From Pelagomonas calceolata (Eukaryota; Sar; Pelagophyceae; Pelagomonadales; Pelagomonadaceae), in the NCBI GenBank assembly GCA_918797485.1, contig CAKKNE010000006.1, forward strand, positions 3,720,001 to 3,784,000: 64,000 nt of DNA, written 5' to 3'. The notes under the pieces are model-generated. The model saw nothing but the letters and a program-made list of their open reading frames with translations, did no database searches and was not told the DNA's origin. This document shows positions 38,539 to 47,790 of this stretch, one piece after another (position 1 is the first letter of the stretch; the number at the start of each line of letters is the position of its first letter). The translations under genes were made by a program, and so were the position numbers.

Positions 38539-39298
38539 CTAGCTCGCCTCCGGGAACGCGTCCGCGAAGTCCGCCCAGCCCTCTTCGAGCGGCGCCGCCG
38601 GCGCGGACGAGAACGCCGTAAACTCATCTTCCTCCAACACAGGCGGCGGCGGCGCGAGCTTCGGCACGGGCGGCGGCGCGAGCTTCGGTACGGCGCCGGC
38701 CTCGCGCCGCGGCGGCGACGCCGACGGCGACGCCTTGTCGCCAAAACTCAGCTTCAGGCCGCCCTTGAGGGACATGTCGACGGCCGGCGCGGCGGCGACG
38801 GGACTCGCCGCCGCCTCCTCGGCCGCCTCGCGCAGGACGGCCGCCGTCGCCTCGCGGCGCGCCGCGCGCACAAAGTCGTCGATCGAGGCCTTGAAGTCGT
38901 AGGCCTGGTCGCGCTCGCGGAATCCGACGCCGAGGTACGCGCGCCGGCCCTTCGCGTCCTCGCAGCGGAACACGAAGTAGCGACTGCTGTCGACGACGGC
39001 GCAGACCACGGCATCGACGGGCGGCGCCTTGTCGCCCGTCCGCACGGGGCACACGGCCACGGGCGCGTCGTCCCCATCGTCTTGCTTGAGCACGCGGCAC
39101 TCGAGCGTGCTGCCGACGCCGACGAGGTGCAGGCGGCCCGTGAAGCGCGGTTCTCCGAGGTTTGTCTTCCGCGCGGTGGCCCGCCGCCGACGCTTGCGGA
39201 GGCACTTTGTAGCAGAAGACTTCGGGACAGCGCAGCAGGATGAGCTCGACTGGGGTGTGAGCGCTGTCGGCGTCTGCGGTTGCTGTGAGTTCACTCAT
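38539..39298 (-). CDS. NECAP: NECAP-like endocytic adaptor accessory protein
   Basis: The ATG at 39298 gives VELILLRCPEVFCYKVPPQA, the start of the NECAP PH-like (PHear) domain. One slip near 39162 (AAA, one extra A) leads to EPRFTGRLHLVGVGSTLECR, VVDSSRYFVFRCEDAKGRRA and YLGVGFRERDQAYDFKASID, all close to the family. The C-terminus has EEGWADFADAF, a WxxF-type motif that binds the AP-2 alpha ear. The protein acts in clathrin coat assembly. Length (about 250) fits. Confidence 0.85.
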
Positions 39299-39711
39299 CC
39301 TCTGTCAGTGCAGCTGAGGCAAGCTTTTGCTATGGCGCAGGGGTGGGCCGCACAAATGGCAGCGAGTTGAAATACGTAAAAGCAGTCAATAAGAAGCACT
39401 TAAGAAGATGGGCTAGGTCCGCGCGCGCGCGGATAGCCGGAGCAGCGCCGTTTCTAGCGTGATGTAAGGCACTAGCGCTCAGCCGGCGCTGTTGCACAGG
39501 TTGCCGTTCAGAGCGCCAGTGGTGGCGTGCAGCACAAGGCGGGTAGCCAGTTAGCTCGTCAATATAGTGCGCACGACGTCACGGGGCGCTGCGCGACTCG
39601 AGACACCGGAAAAGACACCTGGAAAACGACGGTGTCGCCAGGACGCTCGGCGGCGCGTCGCACACCTGTTGCGCGCGAGGTCCGGGCACCTCAAGACGCC
39701 ATCGAGGCCAC
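39299..39711. other. Divergent spacer
   Basis: CTAG palindrome at 39453. GACGCCATCGAGGCC at 39696, just upstream of the next ATG, resembles an introner core word. No gene seen. Confidence 0.3.
39453..39476. promoter_or_regulatory. CTAG palindrome, copy 13
   Basis: TCTAGCGTGATGTAAGG then CACTAGC, between divergent starts at 39298 and 39712. Confidence 0.45.
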
Positions 39712-41800
39712 ATGCGCCTACTATACATACGATTCATGCTCCTTCTCTCCGCAGCGCGGGCGCTGCACCACATCGCGCGCCCGGCGCTGCGCCGGACGCA
39801 CCTCCTCGCGACGCGGTCCGAGCTCGAGGCGCTGACGGTGCCGGTGCTCAGGACCGCCTGCGGTCGCTGAGCCTGAAGGTCGGCGGCAAGAAGGGCGAAC
39901 TGGTCGAGCGGCTGCTAGAGAGTGAGCAGAACGGCGCCGCCGCGGCGGAAGCGGAACCGGTGGTCGTGGACGGCGTGCGCGTCATCGACGTGGGCGACGA
40001 CTACGACTGGGGGTTCGATGATGATGACGACGGCGACGAGGACGCCGGGACCGACATGGCGGACCGCCTGGCGCGCGCCTCGGCCGGCGACGTCGGCCAC
40101 GGCGGGGCGCGCGCGTCCCACGACGAGCGCCGCGGCGCCCCGGATTTTGCTATTGAGGTCGGCGCCGGGAACTGCGGCGGCTGCGGCGCTCCGTTTCAAT
40201 GTCAGGACGAGGCGCGGACGGGCTACGTCCCGCCGAGCGTCTACGCGCGCCTGAACCTCGCCGGCGAGGACGACGACTCGCCGGAGGCCGAGGTCGAGCG
40301 GCTGCTCGCCGAGGCGCGCGCTGGGCGCCAGGAGGCGGAGGTGGAGGTGGACGAGGAGGACCTCGCGATGGACGAGGAGGAGTTCGAGGAGTTGTTGCAG
40401 GAGTTCGAGGCTGTGTGGAAATCAAGTTCTGCTCGATGGCGTGGAGGTTCACGAAGATAACCTAACTTACTGCTTGATCTCCACACAGGCTCGAGGAGGA
40501 GGAGCTCGAGGAGGCCGAGGCCGCGGACGTGCGCCGCTTCGAGCGGGCGGAAGCGAAGCGCCAGCGCAACGCCGTGCCGATCTGCCAGCGGTGCCACGGC
40601 CTGCGGCACCAGAAGAAGGGCGGCGAGGCGACGCGCGCGCGGGCCGGCGCGACGGACGACGCGCTCACGCCGGAGGCTTTTGAGAGGCTTATAATTGATG
40701 AGGTCCGCGACCGGCGCGGCGTCGTGCTCCTGTTCGTCGATTTCTTCGACGTGGAAGGTTCACTCGCCTGCTGGCGCAAGTTGGGGGCCCTCGTGGGCCA
40801 CAAGCGGCGCGTGCTCGTCGCGGCGAACAAGTGCGACCTCCTGCCCAATGATGTTTCGCGAGCGCGCGCGTTGAGCTGGGTCGTGCGCCGCTGCAAGGAG
40901 ACCGTGCCCTACTTGCGGGACAACCTCAAGGAGACGGACGTGCAGCTCGTGAGCTGCCGCTCGGGCCAGGGTATTGGTGATTTGCTCCAGGACGCGCGCG
41001 ACGCCGCGGCGCGGGCGCGGGGCGACGTTTTTGTTTGCGGGGCGGCGAACTGCGGCAAGTCGTCGTTCGTGAATAGGGCGGTGGGCGCCTACTCCGGCGG
41101 CCAAAACTACAAGGGCGTCAAGGCCTGGGGCGTCACGGCGTCGGCGTCGCCGGGGACGACGCTCGGCGTGGTCAAGATCAATCTTAGGGATGATGGCCCC
41201 GACGTCTACGATACGCCTGGTCTGTTGCAGCCGGGTGCCTTGGGGACGGTTCTGACGGAGGAGGAGCTCCAGGCCATTACGCCTAAGAAGCTCGACGTGG
41301 TCACGCTCCGTGTGAGCGAGGGGCAGTGCGTGCTCCTCGGAGGACTTGCCAGGGTCGAGGTCGTCGACGCGCCGCTCGGGGCATTCTTCCTCACGTTCTA
41401 CGTCGCGCCGACGCTGACGCTGCACCCGACCTCCGCGAAAAACGCCGACGCGGCGTTCCGCGAGAAGCACGCGGGCGGCCTGCTCTCGCCGCCCTTTGAT
41501 AGTGAAAGAGTGGCCGAGCTCGGAGACTTTGAATCTCACACGGTAGAGATCGACGGTCGGGGCTTCGAGGGCGCCGCGGCAGATGTGACGCTCGCCGGGC
41601 TGGGCTGGCTCGCCGTCTACGGCTCGGGCCGCTGCTCGCTGCGCGTGTCGGCTCTGCCCGGTGTAGCCGTCGCGACGCGCGAGCCGCTCCTGCCGTTTGA
41701 GGATCTTCGACGCACGACGGCGAAGTTTACGGGCGGGCGCGTGCTGCGGGGGCAGAGCAAGGCGAAAGGAAAGAAGCCGTCGCGGCGGCGAAGGCGGTAA
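39712..41800 (+). CDS. SAP-domain circularly permuted GTPase (YqeH/NOA1 type), organellar
   Basis: A hydrophobic leader (MRLLYIRFMLLLSAARALHH) precedes a SAP-like helix pair (ELEALTVPVLR, SLKVGGKKGELVERLLESE), with one slip at 39851. The zinc site is NCGGCGAPFQ and ICQRCHGLRH (C-x2-C twice). The G motifs come in permuted order: G4 AANKCDLL, G5 SCRSGQG, G1 GAANCGKSSF, G2 SPGTTLG, G3 YDTPG. This order defines the YqeH/NOA1 ribosome-assembly GTPases. Exons are 39712-40402 and 40489-41800, joined in phase 2. A SAP domain is not a usual part of the family. Location is plastid or mitochondrion (inference). Confidence 0.85.
40411..40488 (+). mobile_element. Introner (78 bp) in the GTPase gene
   Basis: Ends CTGTGTGGAAATCAAG and CTTGATCTCCACACAG. 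Target copies are GTTCGAGG (40403-40410) and GCTCGAGG (40489-40496), 7 of 8. The intron is 40403-40488 (86 nt). Only this splice keeps the frame between the glutamate-rich segments LLQEFE and LEEEELEEAE. It keeps a short core word CGATGGCGTGGAGG and has CCTAAC/CTTAC as possible branch sites. Confidence 0.87.
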
Positions 41801-41851
41801 ATGTCTATTACTGTTTAGTCACATCTGTCTCCGAGTCGCGTCTCACGGGGC

Positions 41852-42967
41852 CTACTTCTTCGCATCCGCCTTGGCCGCGCGCTTGCGCCAGGCCACAAAG
41901 GGCGCGAGGGGCTCGCCGCCCTTGGAGAGCTTGATGGTGGCGCCCTGGTCCTTGCAGAACACGAGCCACGACTCGACGCCGAACGGGCCGACGCCGTGCA
42001 CCTTGTGCACCGACTTGCGGTCCGTCTCGACCTTGAACTCGTCGGCGCGTGGCGACTTCTTCTTGGACGGCTCGAGCGGCGCGCCGCGGAGGAACGTGTC
42101 CGTCAGAGCGACGAGCGAGCGGAGCCGGTCGTCGAAGAGCCCGAGCGACTTGATGGCCGCCAGCACGTTGGCCGAGTCGGACTCCTCAGCGAAGGCTGTC
42201 GGAGTGGGGTACTTCTCGAAGAACGCGGAGATGCACTCGTGCTTGGTCTTCCAGGAGCTCACCCTGCTCATGAGGATGCACGAGACCAATAAGCGCCACG
42301 AGTCGGCGGCCTGCGCGAAGACCGGCGGTAAGTCACTGACGCCATCGACGCGACGCCTGGCGTTAAGGTCGAAGGCACCTTTGACAACACCGCACGCCAC
42401 GTAGTACTCCTGCAGAAAGTCGATCGGCGAGACCGGCGGCGGCGTGCTGAGCCGCGACTCGACGAAGAGCTTCCAGTCGCGGTCCTCCTTGCCCGCGCCA
42501 GCTAAAGCGCCCCAGCGGCGGATGGCCTCTTTGCGCCAGTCGCCGCTCTCGCCGCCCTCGGGCACGGAGAGCACGAGCTGCGCCTCGCGGACCTCTTTCA
42601 AATACGCCATCGCCTCCGCTCGCATCTCCGCGAGTGCCTCGTCGTCCATCTCTTCGGCCCTCGCGCGCTTCTTCGGGCGGACCTCGTCGTCCTCGTCGCC
42701 GAACGAATTGACAATTTCCGCGCCGAACTCGGCCTCCTCGCCTTTCAGGCGCGGCGAGCGCCGCAGCGACTCGGGTGGCGGCGCGATCTTGGGGCGGCGC
42801 GGCGCTCTCGGCTTGGAGGGCTTCTTCTTGTTGCCGGTTCTCATCGCTTCGACGGGGTCGACGGCGGCATCGGCTAACCCGAGCGAGACGAGAAATTCGT
42901 GGTTGCGACGGATATGCGCCAGGCGCTGCAGTTCATAGTCCGATAGGTTTGTGGGCTGCTCCGCCAT
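41852..42967 (-). CDS. MBD4-like HhH-GPD DNA glycosylase relative
   Basis: The C-terminal third resembles MBD4 glycosylase: SWRLLVSCILMSRVSSWKTK, ISAFFEKYPTPTAFAEES, AAIKSLGLFDDRLRSLVALT and HKVHGVGPFGVESWLVFCKD (the HhH). The catalytic Asp region (PxDHxLxxY) is not recognisable: the sequence reads IKLSKGGEPLAPFVAWRK, so activity is doubtful. The N-terminus (LSDYELQRLAHIRRNHEFLV with SLGL) matches the YE-R-I-N-LGL motif seen at the start of WDR76-like proteins. A nuclear, basic, NLS-rich linker follows. ARRRVDGV before the fold is coded by an introner-core-like word (see findings). Confidence 0.7.
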   Translation of the reverse strand: MAEQPTNLSDYELQRLAHIRRNHEFLVSLGLADAAVDPVEAMRTGNKKKPSKPRAPRRPKIAPPPESLRRSPRLKGEEAEFGAEIVNSFGDEDDEVRPKKRARAEEMDDEALAEMRAEAMAYLKEVREAQLVLSVPEGGESGDWRKEAIRRWGALAGAGKEDRDWKLFVESRLSTPPPVSPIDFLQEYYVACGVVKGAFDLNARRRVDGVSDLPPVFAQAADSWRLLVSCILMSRVSSWKTKHECISAFFEKYPTPTAFAEESDSANVLAAIKSLGLFDDRLRSLVALTDTFLRGAPLEPSKKKSPRADEFKVETDRKSVHKVHGVGPFGVESWLVFCKDQGATIKLSKGGEPLAPFVAWRKRAAKADAKK

Positions 42968-43159
42968 GTCTGTACGAGCTCGTACTGCGTAACTGGTTTA
43001 AATCTGCGAGAGCTTTTTGTTTGTTTGGCACTTAGAGCACGTTTGGCAGCGCGTGGGTGGCGTGGCGCTGTACAACGGTGCAGTGAGTGTTGAGAACAGC
43101 GCGTGGGGCGACGGATAGTGGCTCTCAGGCTGTGGTCTCGGCAAAAGGGGTATTTGTGA

Positions 43160-43184
43160 GCTAGCGGTGTAAAGACACACTAGC
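43160..43184. promoter_or_regulatory. CTAG palindrome, copy 14
   Basis: GCTAGCGGTGTAAAG then ACACACTAGC, between divergent starts at 42967 and 43366. Confidence 0.5.
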
Positions 43185-43365
43185 AATCACGCAGCCGAAC
43201 GCCACCAGCTTATATTGCCCGTATACGACCCGGATAGACGGCGTGGAACGTAACACAGCGTCTCCGTGTCATTGCCCTACCGACGGCTGCAACAGCAGAA
43301 CGCTAGCTGGCGCCGGGGAGCAGCAATCCAGCTCAGAGCCGCTCAGAGCTCTAATATCACGCACG

Positions 43366-44151
43366 ATGCGCCGCATCTCTAATTTCCATGATCCGCTGGA
43401 GGCCGCATCTCTAATTCCAAACGCCCTCGTGTCGAGCTTGGACGGCTTAGTCTTCGGCAACAAGCGGCGGAACTTCTCGTCGATCTGCATCTTCGTCTAC
43501 GGCGCTGGCCTGGCGTTCTGCGGCTTCTTCGCCGCGCGCTATCCGACCGAGTCGCTGGCGATGATGGCGGACGCGTGGGACGTCCAGCTCGACGCGGCGA
43601 ACCCTGCGGCGGCGTTCTCGCGCCACGTTCTTGCGATCGGCGGCATCCATCTCAGCGCTTGGGGCATCGGTTGTATGTGTTTGGCACCCTCAAGTGCGGC
43701 TCCTCGCACGAAGAAGCTCGCCGCGTTCCTCAACCTCATCGCTGCCATTCTTGCCGCCGCCTGCTCGGCCTACCATCCCGAAGCCATAGCCGCGCCGCGC
43801 TGCGCGGCGTCGTCGGCCGCGGCGGCCAAGTGCGTCAAGACCGCAGCCATGTGGTACTTGCCCGTGGCCGTGGTCGCAGGACTCGGGGTGCTGTTCGCGG
43901 ACGCGGGGCCGCGCTTGGTGCGTTTGGATGCGACGCGCGCCATCCTGCTCGACGGCGCGGTCGACAACGCGCGGCGCGGCGCGGCCCGCATCACGCGCGT
44001 GGACAGCCGCGCCGACTTGGTCGAATACGCGTCGCCGCGCGTCCTCGACCGCCACAGCAAGCTAGTACCGAAAGCTGACGCCCGGACGGCCGCCGAGTAC
44101 GCGGGAATGGTAGATGAGGAGCCGCCCTCGACGCCGAAGAAGCAGCAGTAG
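43366..44151 (+). CDS. Membrane protein of a local two-member family (member 1)
   Basis: The ATG at 43366 begins MRRISNFHDPLEAASLIPNA. Four hydrophobic segments follow: ICIFVYGAGLAFCGFFAA, LAIGGIHLSAWGIGCMCLA, LAAFLNLIAAILAAACSAY and MWYLPVAVVAGLGVLFADAG. The tail is soluble and charged (ARITRVDSRADLVEYASPRV). It shares clear motifs with the gene at 46020: FSS-CIF, P-ESLA--ADAW, PRTKK--A-LNL and AGPRLVRL/I. Function unknown. Confidence 0.72.
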   Translation: MRRISNFHDPLEAASLIPNALVSSLDGLVFGNKRRNFSSICIFVYGAGLAFCGFFAARYPTESLAMMADAWDVQLDAANPAAAFSRHVLAIGGIHLSAWGIGCMCLAPSSAAPRTKKLAAFLNLIAAILAAACSAYHPEAIAAPRCAASSAAAAKCVKTAAMWYLPVAVVAGLGVLFADAGPRLVRLDATRAILLDGAVDNARRGAARITRVDSRADLVEYASPRVLDRHSKLVPKADARTAAEYAGMVDEEPPSTPKKQQ

Positions 44152-44278
44152 TAGCAGGCTCGGTTCTTATAAACAAACAAATTACATACACCTAGCGCGC
44201 TCCTCTTGGCCCCAAACTCGGACCCGCGAGGACCGGCGGAACCTGCGGCGCCTGCCGGCGCTGCACGCCATCGACGCG

Positions 44279-45463
44279 TCAAAGCTCGCCCTCCTCGACC
44301 CCCAGCGGCAGGAAGCCACCAACGCGGTCGGTCTGGAGCCAGTTCGCCGCGTGCCACGCCGTCCCGGCCGACTCGACGACGTGGAGCTGGAACGTGTGGC
44401 GCTGCTGTGGAGACGTGTTCGGGAAGCTCAGGTGGTCGAGCGTGCCCGCCAGCAGGACGAGGTCGCCGGCGCGCGCCGGCAGCGGCGCGAAGCCGTGCAG
44501 CTGCGCGGCCTCCGGCGTCATGTCGGCGCCCTCCCACGGTGCCTCGACGACGGCGCGCGCATTCGCCGGCGGCCCGCCGAGCCGCTCCGAGAAGTAGAAA
44601 CGCCCCGGCGGCGTCCTGACCTGTGCATAAATCAAATTGTCGCTGCGCGTCTCCGCCACTGCTGAATCATGACCTCCACGCCATCGACGCGACGCCAGCT
44701 TGATTGTGTGGCAGTGTGGGTCTTGCACCACTCGATTCAGTCATCAAGGTCGCGTTGTCGCCGAGAAATGACTTTTCGCAGCCGACGCACTGTTTGATTT
44801 GCGCACAGGTCCTCACAAACACCATCGTCGCGTTCGCCTCGCCGCGGTCGCGATCCCTAACAAAGACGCGCCGCAGCGGCTCCCGGTGCGACCCGGCCCG
44901 CGCCCAGACGCAGCCGTTCTCCGGCGTGGCATCATCCAAGGCCAGCCACAGCCCGACCACGGTCTGGTCGGGTCCGTCCTCAAGAACGTCGCGTCCTGGT
45001 GCGACGTGACCGCGCCGCCGTGCAACGGCGCCTTGAAGATATACATCGACTGGGGCAGCACGGGCCGTTCGTAGCCGAGGTCCCGCAGCAGGGTTCGCAC
45101 CTTCTGAGTAGCATACCGCCCGAAGGCGTCGTCCCCGAGGTGGAGCGCGTGGCCGGCCTTGTTCAGCGCCGCGCCCTCGGCCTCCTCGAAGAACTCGACG
45201 CGGTCCGCGCTCTCAAAGAACTTCCGCGACCGGGCCTGCGCGGCCTCCTGGCCCGCGTCGGTCCGGAAGACGGTGGGGTCCGAGCGCTCCGCCCAGTACG
45301 CGTCCGTCTTTTCCTGCATCGCCGTCTTCATGGCGGCGACCTCGGCGGCGCTCGCGAAGTTCTGGACGATTGCGTAGCCATTTTTGCGGAAGTCTTCGAC
45401 TACTGTCGATGCCTCTGTCGCATCGATGGCGTGCAGCAGGAGCACGGCGAATGCAGTGTGCAT
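44279..45463 (-). CDS. PHYHD1: Phytanoyl-CoA dioxygenase domain protein (PHYHD1-like) with an introner
   Basis: A 2OG/Fe(II) oxygenase. Sequence in order: YAIVQNFASAAEVAAMKTAM, FFEEAEGAALNKAGHALHLG, PQSMYIFKAPLHGGAVTSHQ, then HQDATFLRT (H-x-D iron ligands) and GLWLALDDATPENGCVWARA with GSH. After the intron come FAPLPARAGDLVLLAGTLDH (distal His), FPNTSPQQRHTFQLHVVES and WHAANWLQTDRVGG. The HQDATF/TVVGLW junction needs one added base near 44970. The intron is 44816 to 44621 in gene sense (196 nt, phase 0), joining MVFV to RTPPGRFYF. The leader MHTAFAVLLLHAIDATEAS is encoded by DNA resembling an introner core. Confidence 0.88.
44621..44808 (-). mobile_element. Introner (188 bp) in the PHYHD1-like gene
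   Basis: Ends CTGTGCATAAATCAAAT and GTTTGATTTGCGCACAG. Target copies are GTCCTGAC and GTCCTCAC (7 of 8). In gene sense the donor is GTGAGGAC and the acceptor CAG. It has the shared core CCTCCACGCCATCGACGCG but differs widely from the 1905 element elsewhere, so it is older. Confidence 0.88.
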
Positions 45464-46019
45464 TCTGCTGCGGTGCTGTGCTCCGGCGGAACGCGTTCAG
45501 ATCAGCGCACGCGTCGCGCACGTATCGTGTGGAATAAATGCTGCTTCGTGCGGATATTTTGTGATTGTTGCACAGCTTTTAGCGCCCCAAAAAGCAACAC
45601 ATGGCACTCGAAACCCGTTTTGTTCCCGCGGATTTCGCTTTTCTCTTCCGCGGGCAGAGGCACTCTTATAACGGTGCGACGGCTCTCGGTCGCTGAGTCA
45701 CGGATCCTTGAGCACTGCCATTTGCCATCAGGTGCGCACAAGAACGCCGTGAACGAGACGCACCATGAACGAGAGCGTACGGAAGCGGTGTCCAGAGACA
45801 GTTCGAAGTACTGGTTTGCATGGCCGCAAGCCCCGGCATCGCTGCTGCCGTGCAACCAAGATCCATGGGTCAGAGCCTTGGCAGTGCGCTCAGGATGCGT
45901 CGTTGCCGTCGCGCGAACGCCTCGTCAAATAGCGCTGCGCTGCATCGCTGCGCTGAGACGTATCGGAACGCTATACGCCATCGCCGCAACGCGCACACGC
46001 ACACCCGTCACGCACACAG
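45464..46019. other. Spacer and possible 5' exon of the second membrane-protein gene
   Basis: CACGCACACAG at 46009-46019 looks like an intron 3' end before the open frame at 46020, but I cannot place the matching donor or first exon. MGQSLGSALRMRR near 45867 is one possible start. No CTAG palindrome. Confidence 0.3.
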
Positions 46020-46682
46020 GTCGACAACATCCTGCCCACGGGCAACGTCGGCAAGAAGCGAAGAGCTTTTAGTTCGGCGTGCATCTTCTTCCACGGCGTC
46101 GGGTTGTTTGGGGTCGGCGCGTACTATGTGGCCCAGCCGTCCGAGAGCTTGGCATTGATCGCGGACGCCTGGGGCGTGTCGCTCGACGGACCGAAGAAGA
46201 AGACGCCGGAGCAGCAGGCCGTGCACGTGCTGGCGAAGAACCTGGTGATGGTGGCCGCGGTTTACCTCGCGGTCTGGGGCGCGACGTGCATGACCCTCGC
46301 GACCGCCGCGTTACCGCGGACGAAGAAGATGGTCGCCGCTCTCAACTTGGTGGCGGCCACGGTGACGGCGGTGTGCTCGTCGTTCCACCCCGACGCGGTC
46401 GCGTCGTCGGCATGCTTGGTCGACCGCGCGGCGGGCGTCGGGTGTCTGAAGGTGGCCACGCTGTGGCACGCGCCTTTCGTCGTGCTTGATGTCTTGGGTA
46501 TTGCTTTTGCGGAAGCGGGCCCGCGGCTCGTGCGCATCAACGACCGGTCCGCAGTACTTTTACATGGCAATTTGGCGGAGGAGCTATACCACGGCAAGGG
46601 CACCACTATTCTCAAAATCAACTCGCACGCGGACCTGATGGCGCGCCGACGACGGGGGCATCAAGAGCGACTAGTCGCGTAA
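46020..46682 (+). CDS. Membrane protein of a local two-member family (member 2), 5' end unresolved
   Basis: The open frame reads VDNILPTGNVGKKRRAFSSA and then aligns with the gene at 43366. Hydrophobic segments are CIFFHGVGLFGVGAYYVA, LVMVAAVYLAVWGATCMTLA, VAALNLVAATVTAVCSSF and WHAPFVVLDVLGIAFAEAG. No ATG is found in frame near the start; an AG acceptor immediately precedes it, suggesting an upstream exon. The tail (LKINSHADLMARRRRG) also resembles its relative (ITRVDSRADLVEYASP). It is likely a duplicate, separated from member 1 by the PHYHD1-like gene. Confidence 0.65.
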   Translation, partial: VDNILPTGNVGKKRRAFSSACIFFHGVGLFGVGAYYVAQPSESLALIADAWGVSLDGPKKKTPEQQAVHVLAKNLVMVAAVYLAVWGATCMTLATAALPRTKKMVAALNLVAATVTAVCSSFHPDAVASSACLVDRAAGVGCLKVATLWHAPFVVLDVLGIAFAEAGPRLVRINDRSAVLLHGNLAEELYHGKGTTILKINSHADLMARRRRGHQERLVA

Positions 46683-46989
46683 TAACTCGTATTCGTTTAT
46701 AAAAATCCCTCTCGTGCGACGTCTCGTGCGTTCCCAGGTAAGTATATGGGGTATATATATATATCGCGTCGATCGCGTCGATGGCTGCGCGAGCGTCCGG
46801 AGTAGTCCCATGTACCAAGGTGCGAGATTATTCTGCTCCGGGCCCGCACGTTGAAATTTTAAGGACTTGATAGTAGAGAACCCGAACTCACCCTAGGGGG
46901 TCCGAGCCTCAATCTACCAGACCGCGCGAGCGCGCGATACGGTAGGGAAGTGTCTTCCGGAAGCAGAGCTAGCTAGCGTTGAGATGTTA

Positions 46990-47089
46990 CTGCTGCTCCA
47001 CACGAAAGGTGACGATTGGGACGCGGGGGAAGAAACCTGCAGCGGGGCAGCGGACGTCGGCGCGCGCGTGTGTGTGTGTGGAGCAGCAG
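46990..47089. repeat. 14-bp inverted repeat with 72-bp spacer
   Basis: CTGCTGCTCCACAC (46990-47003) and GTGTGGAGCAGCAG (47076-47089) are perfect complements. The arms could form a hairpin in RNA or mark the ends of a tiny inverted-repeat element. The CCACAC/GTGTGG part recalls introner ends, but the orientation is reversed. Confidence 0.55.
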
Positions 47090-47299
47090 CAGAGCACCTC
47101 GAGCTGGAACGGCGCTATAGAACCCGCACGTTGTGTGAAATCTCTCAATGATCGAAGGCAAGAGCAGGTGGAGCTGAACGGCCGGCGGGAGCGTGTAGAG
47201 GAATACAACCCGCGGCGGCGAGGTGCAATGGACCCGGACGCAATGCGTTCTCCGGGACCTCGTGAAGATCACAAGCACGTTGACAGAAGAGCCAACCGA

Positions 47300-47323
47300 G
47301 CTAGCGTATATCGACACACTAGG
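47300..47323. promoter_or_regulatory. CTAG palindrome, copy 15 (orphan)
   Basis: GCTAGCGTATATCGAC then ACACTAGG. It is the only copy not within 320 bp of a recognised start. Confidence 0.35.
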
Positions 47324-47790
47324 AAATTCAGAGAAACGCCTCGATAGCGTCAAAAGAATGACCCAAATTCAGAATACATCCTAGTCGTTCGCCGAGACCA
47401 AATATTTTAGAGTAGAGGCCCGAGAACATACTCTCGCGCCTCCCGGAAGGCACCGCCCGCGACATTCACGGATGAGACTTACGGGTCGCCAAAATACACC
47501 AGCGTTTGGTGGCGCCTTCTACTATCCAATTAAGACATTATATCAACTCCAGCCCAGTTTTCATATAAGTTCGACGGAACCGGAGCCGACGGCCCGCGCT
47601 CGGAGGGCGGGAGAAGAATTCTACTGGACAACTCCCGAGTTTATGTTCGTTTCCTTCCGTTTGTTAGTGGTAGAGTCCATCTAGCCCGATTGAACACTCA
47701 CTGAGCAGAATGAGATGCTCCGTTAGAGCTGCCCAAAACGGAGACTTCGCGGCCACGCTTCGATGGCGTAAAGGGCACAGAACCCAGACC

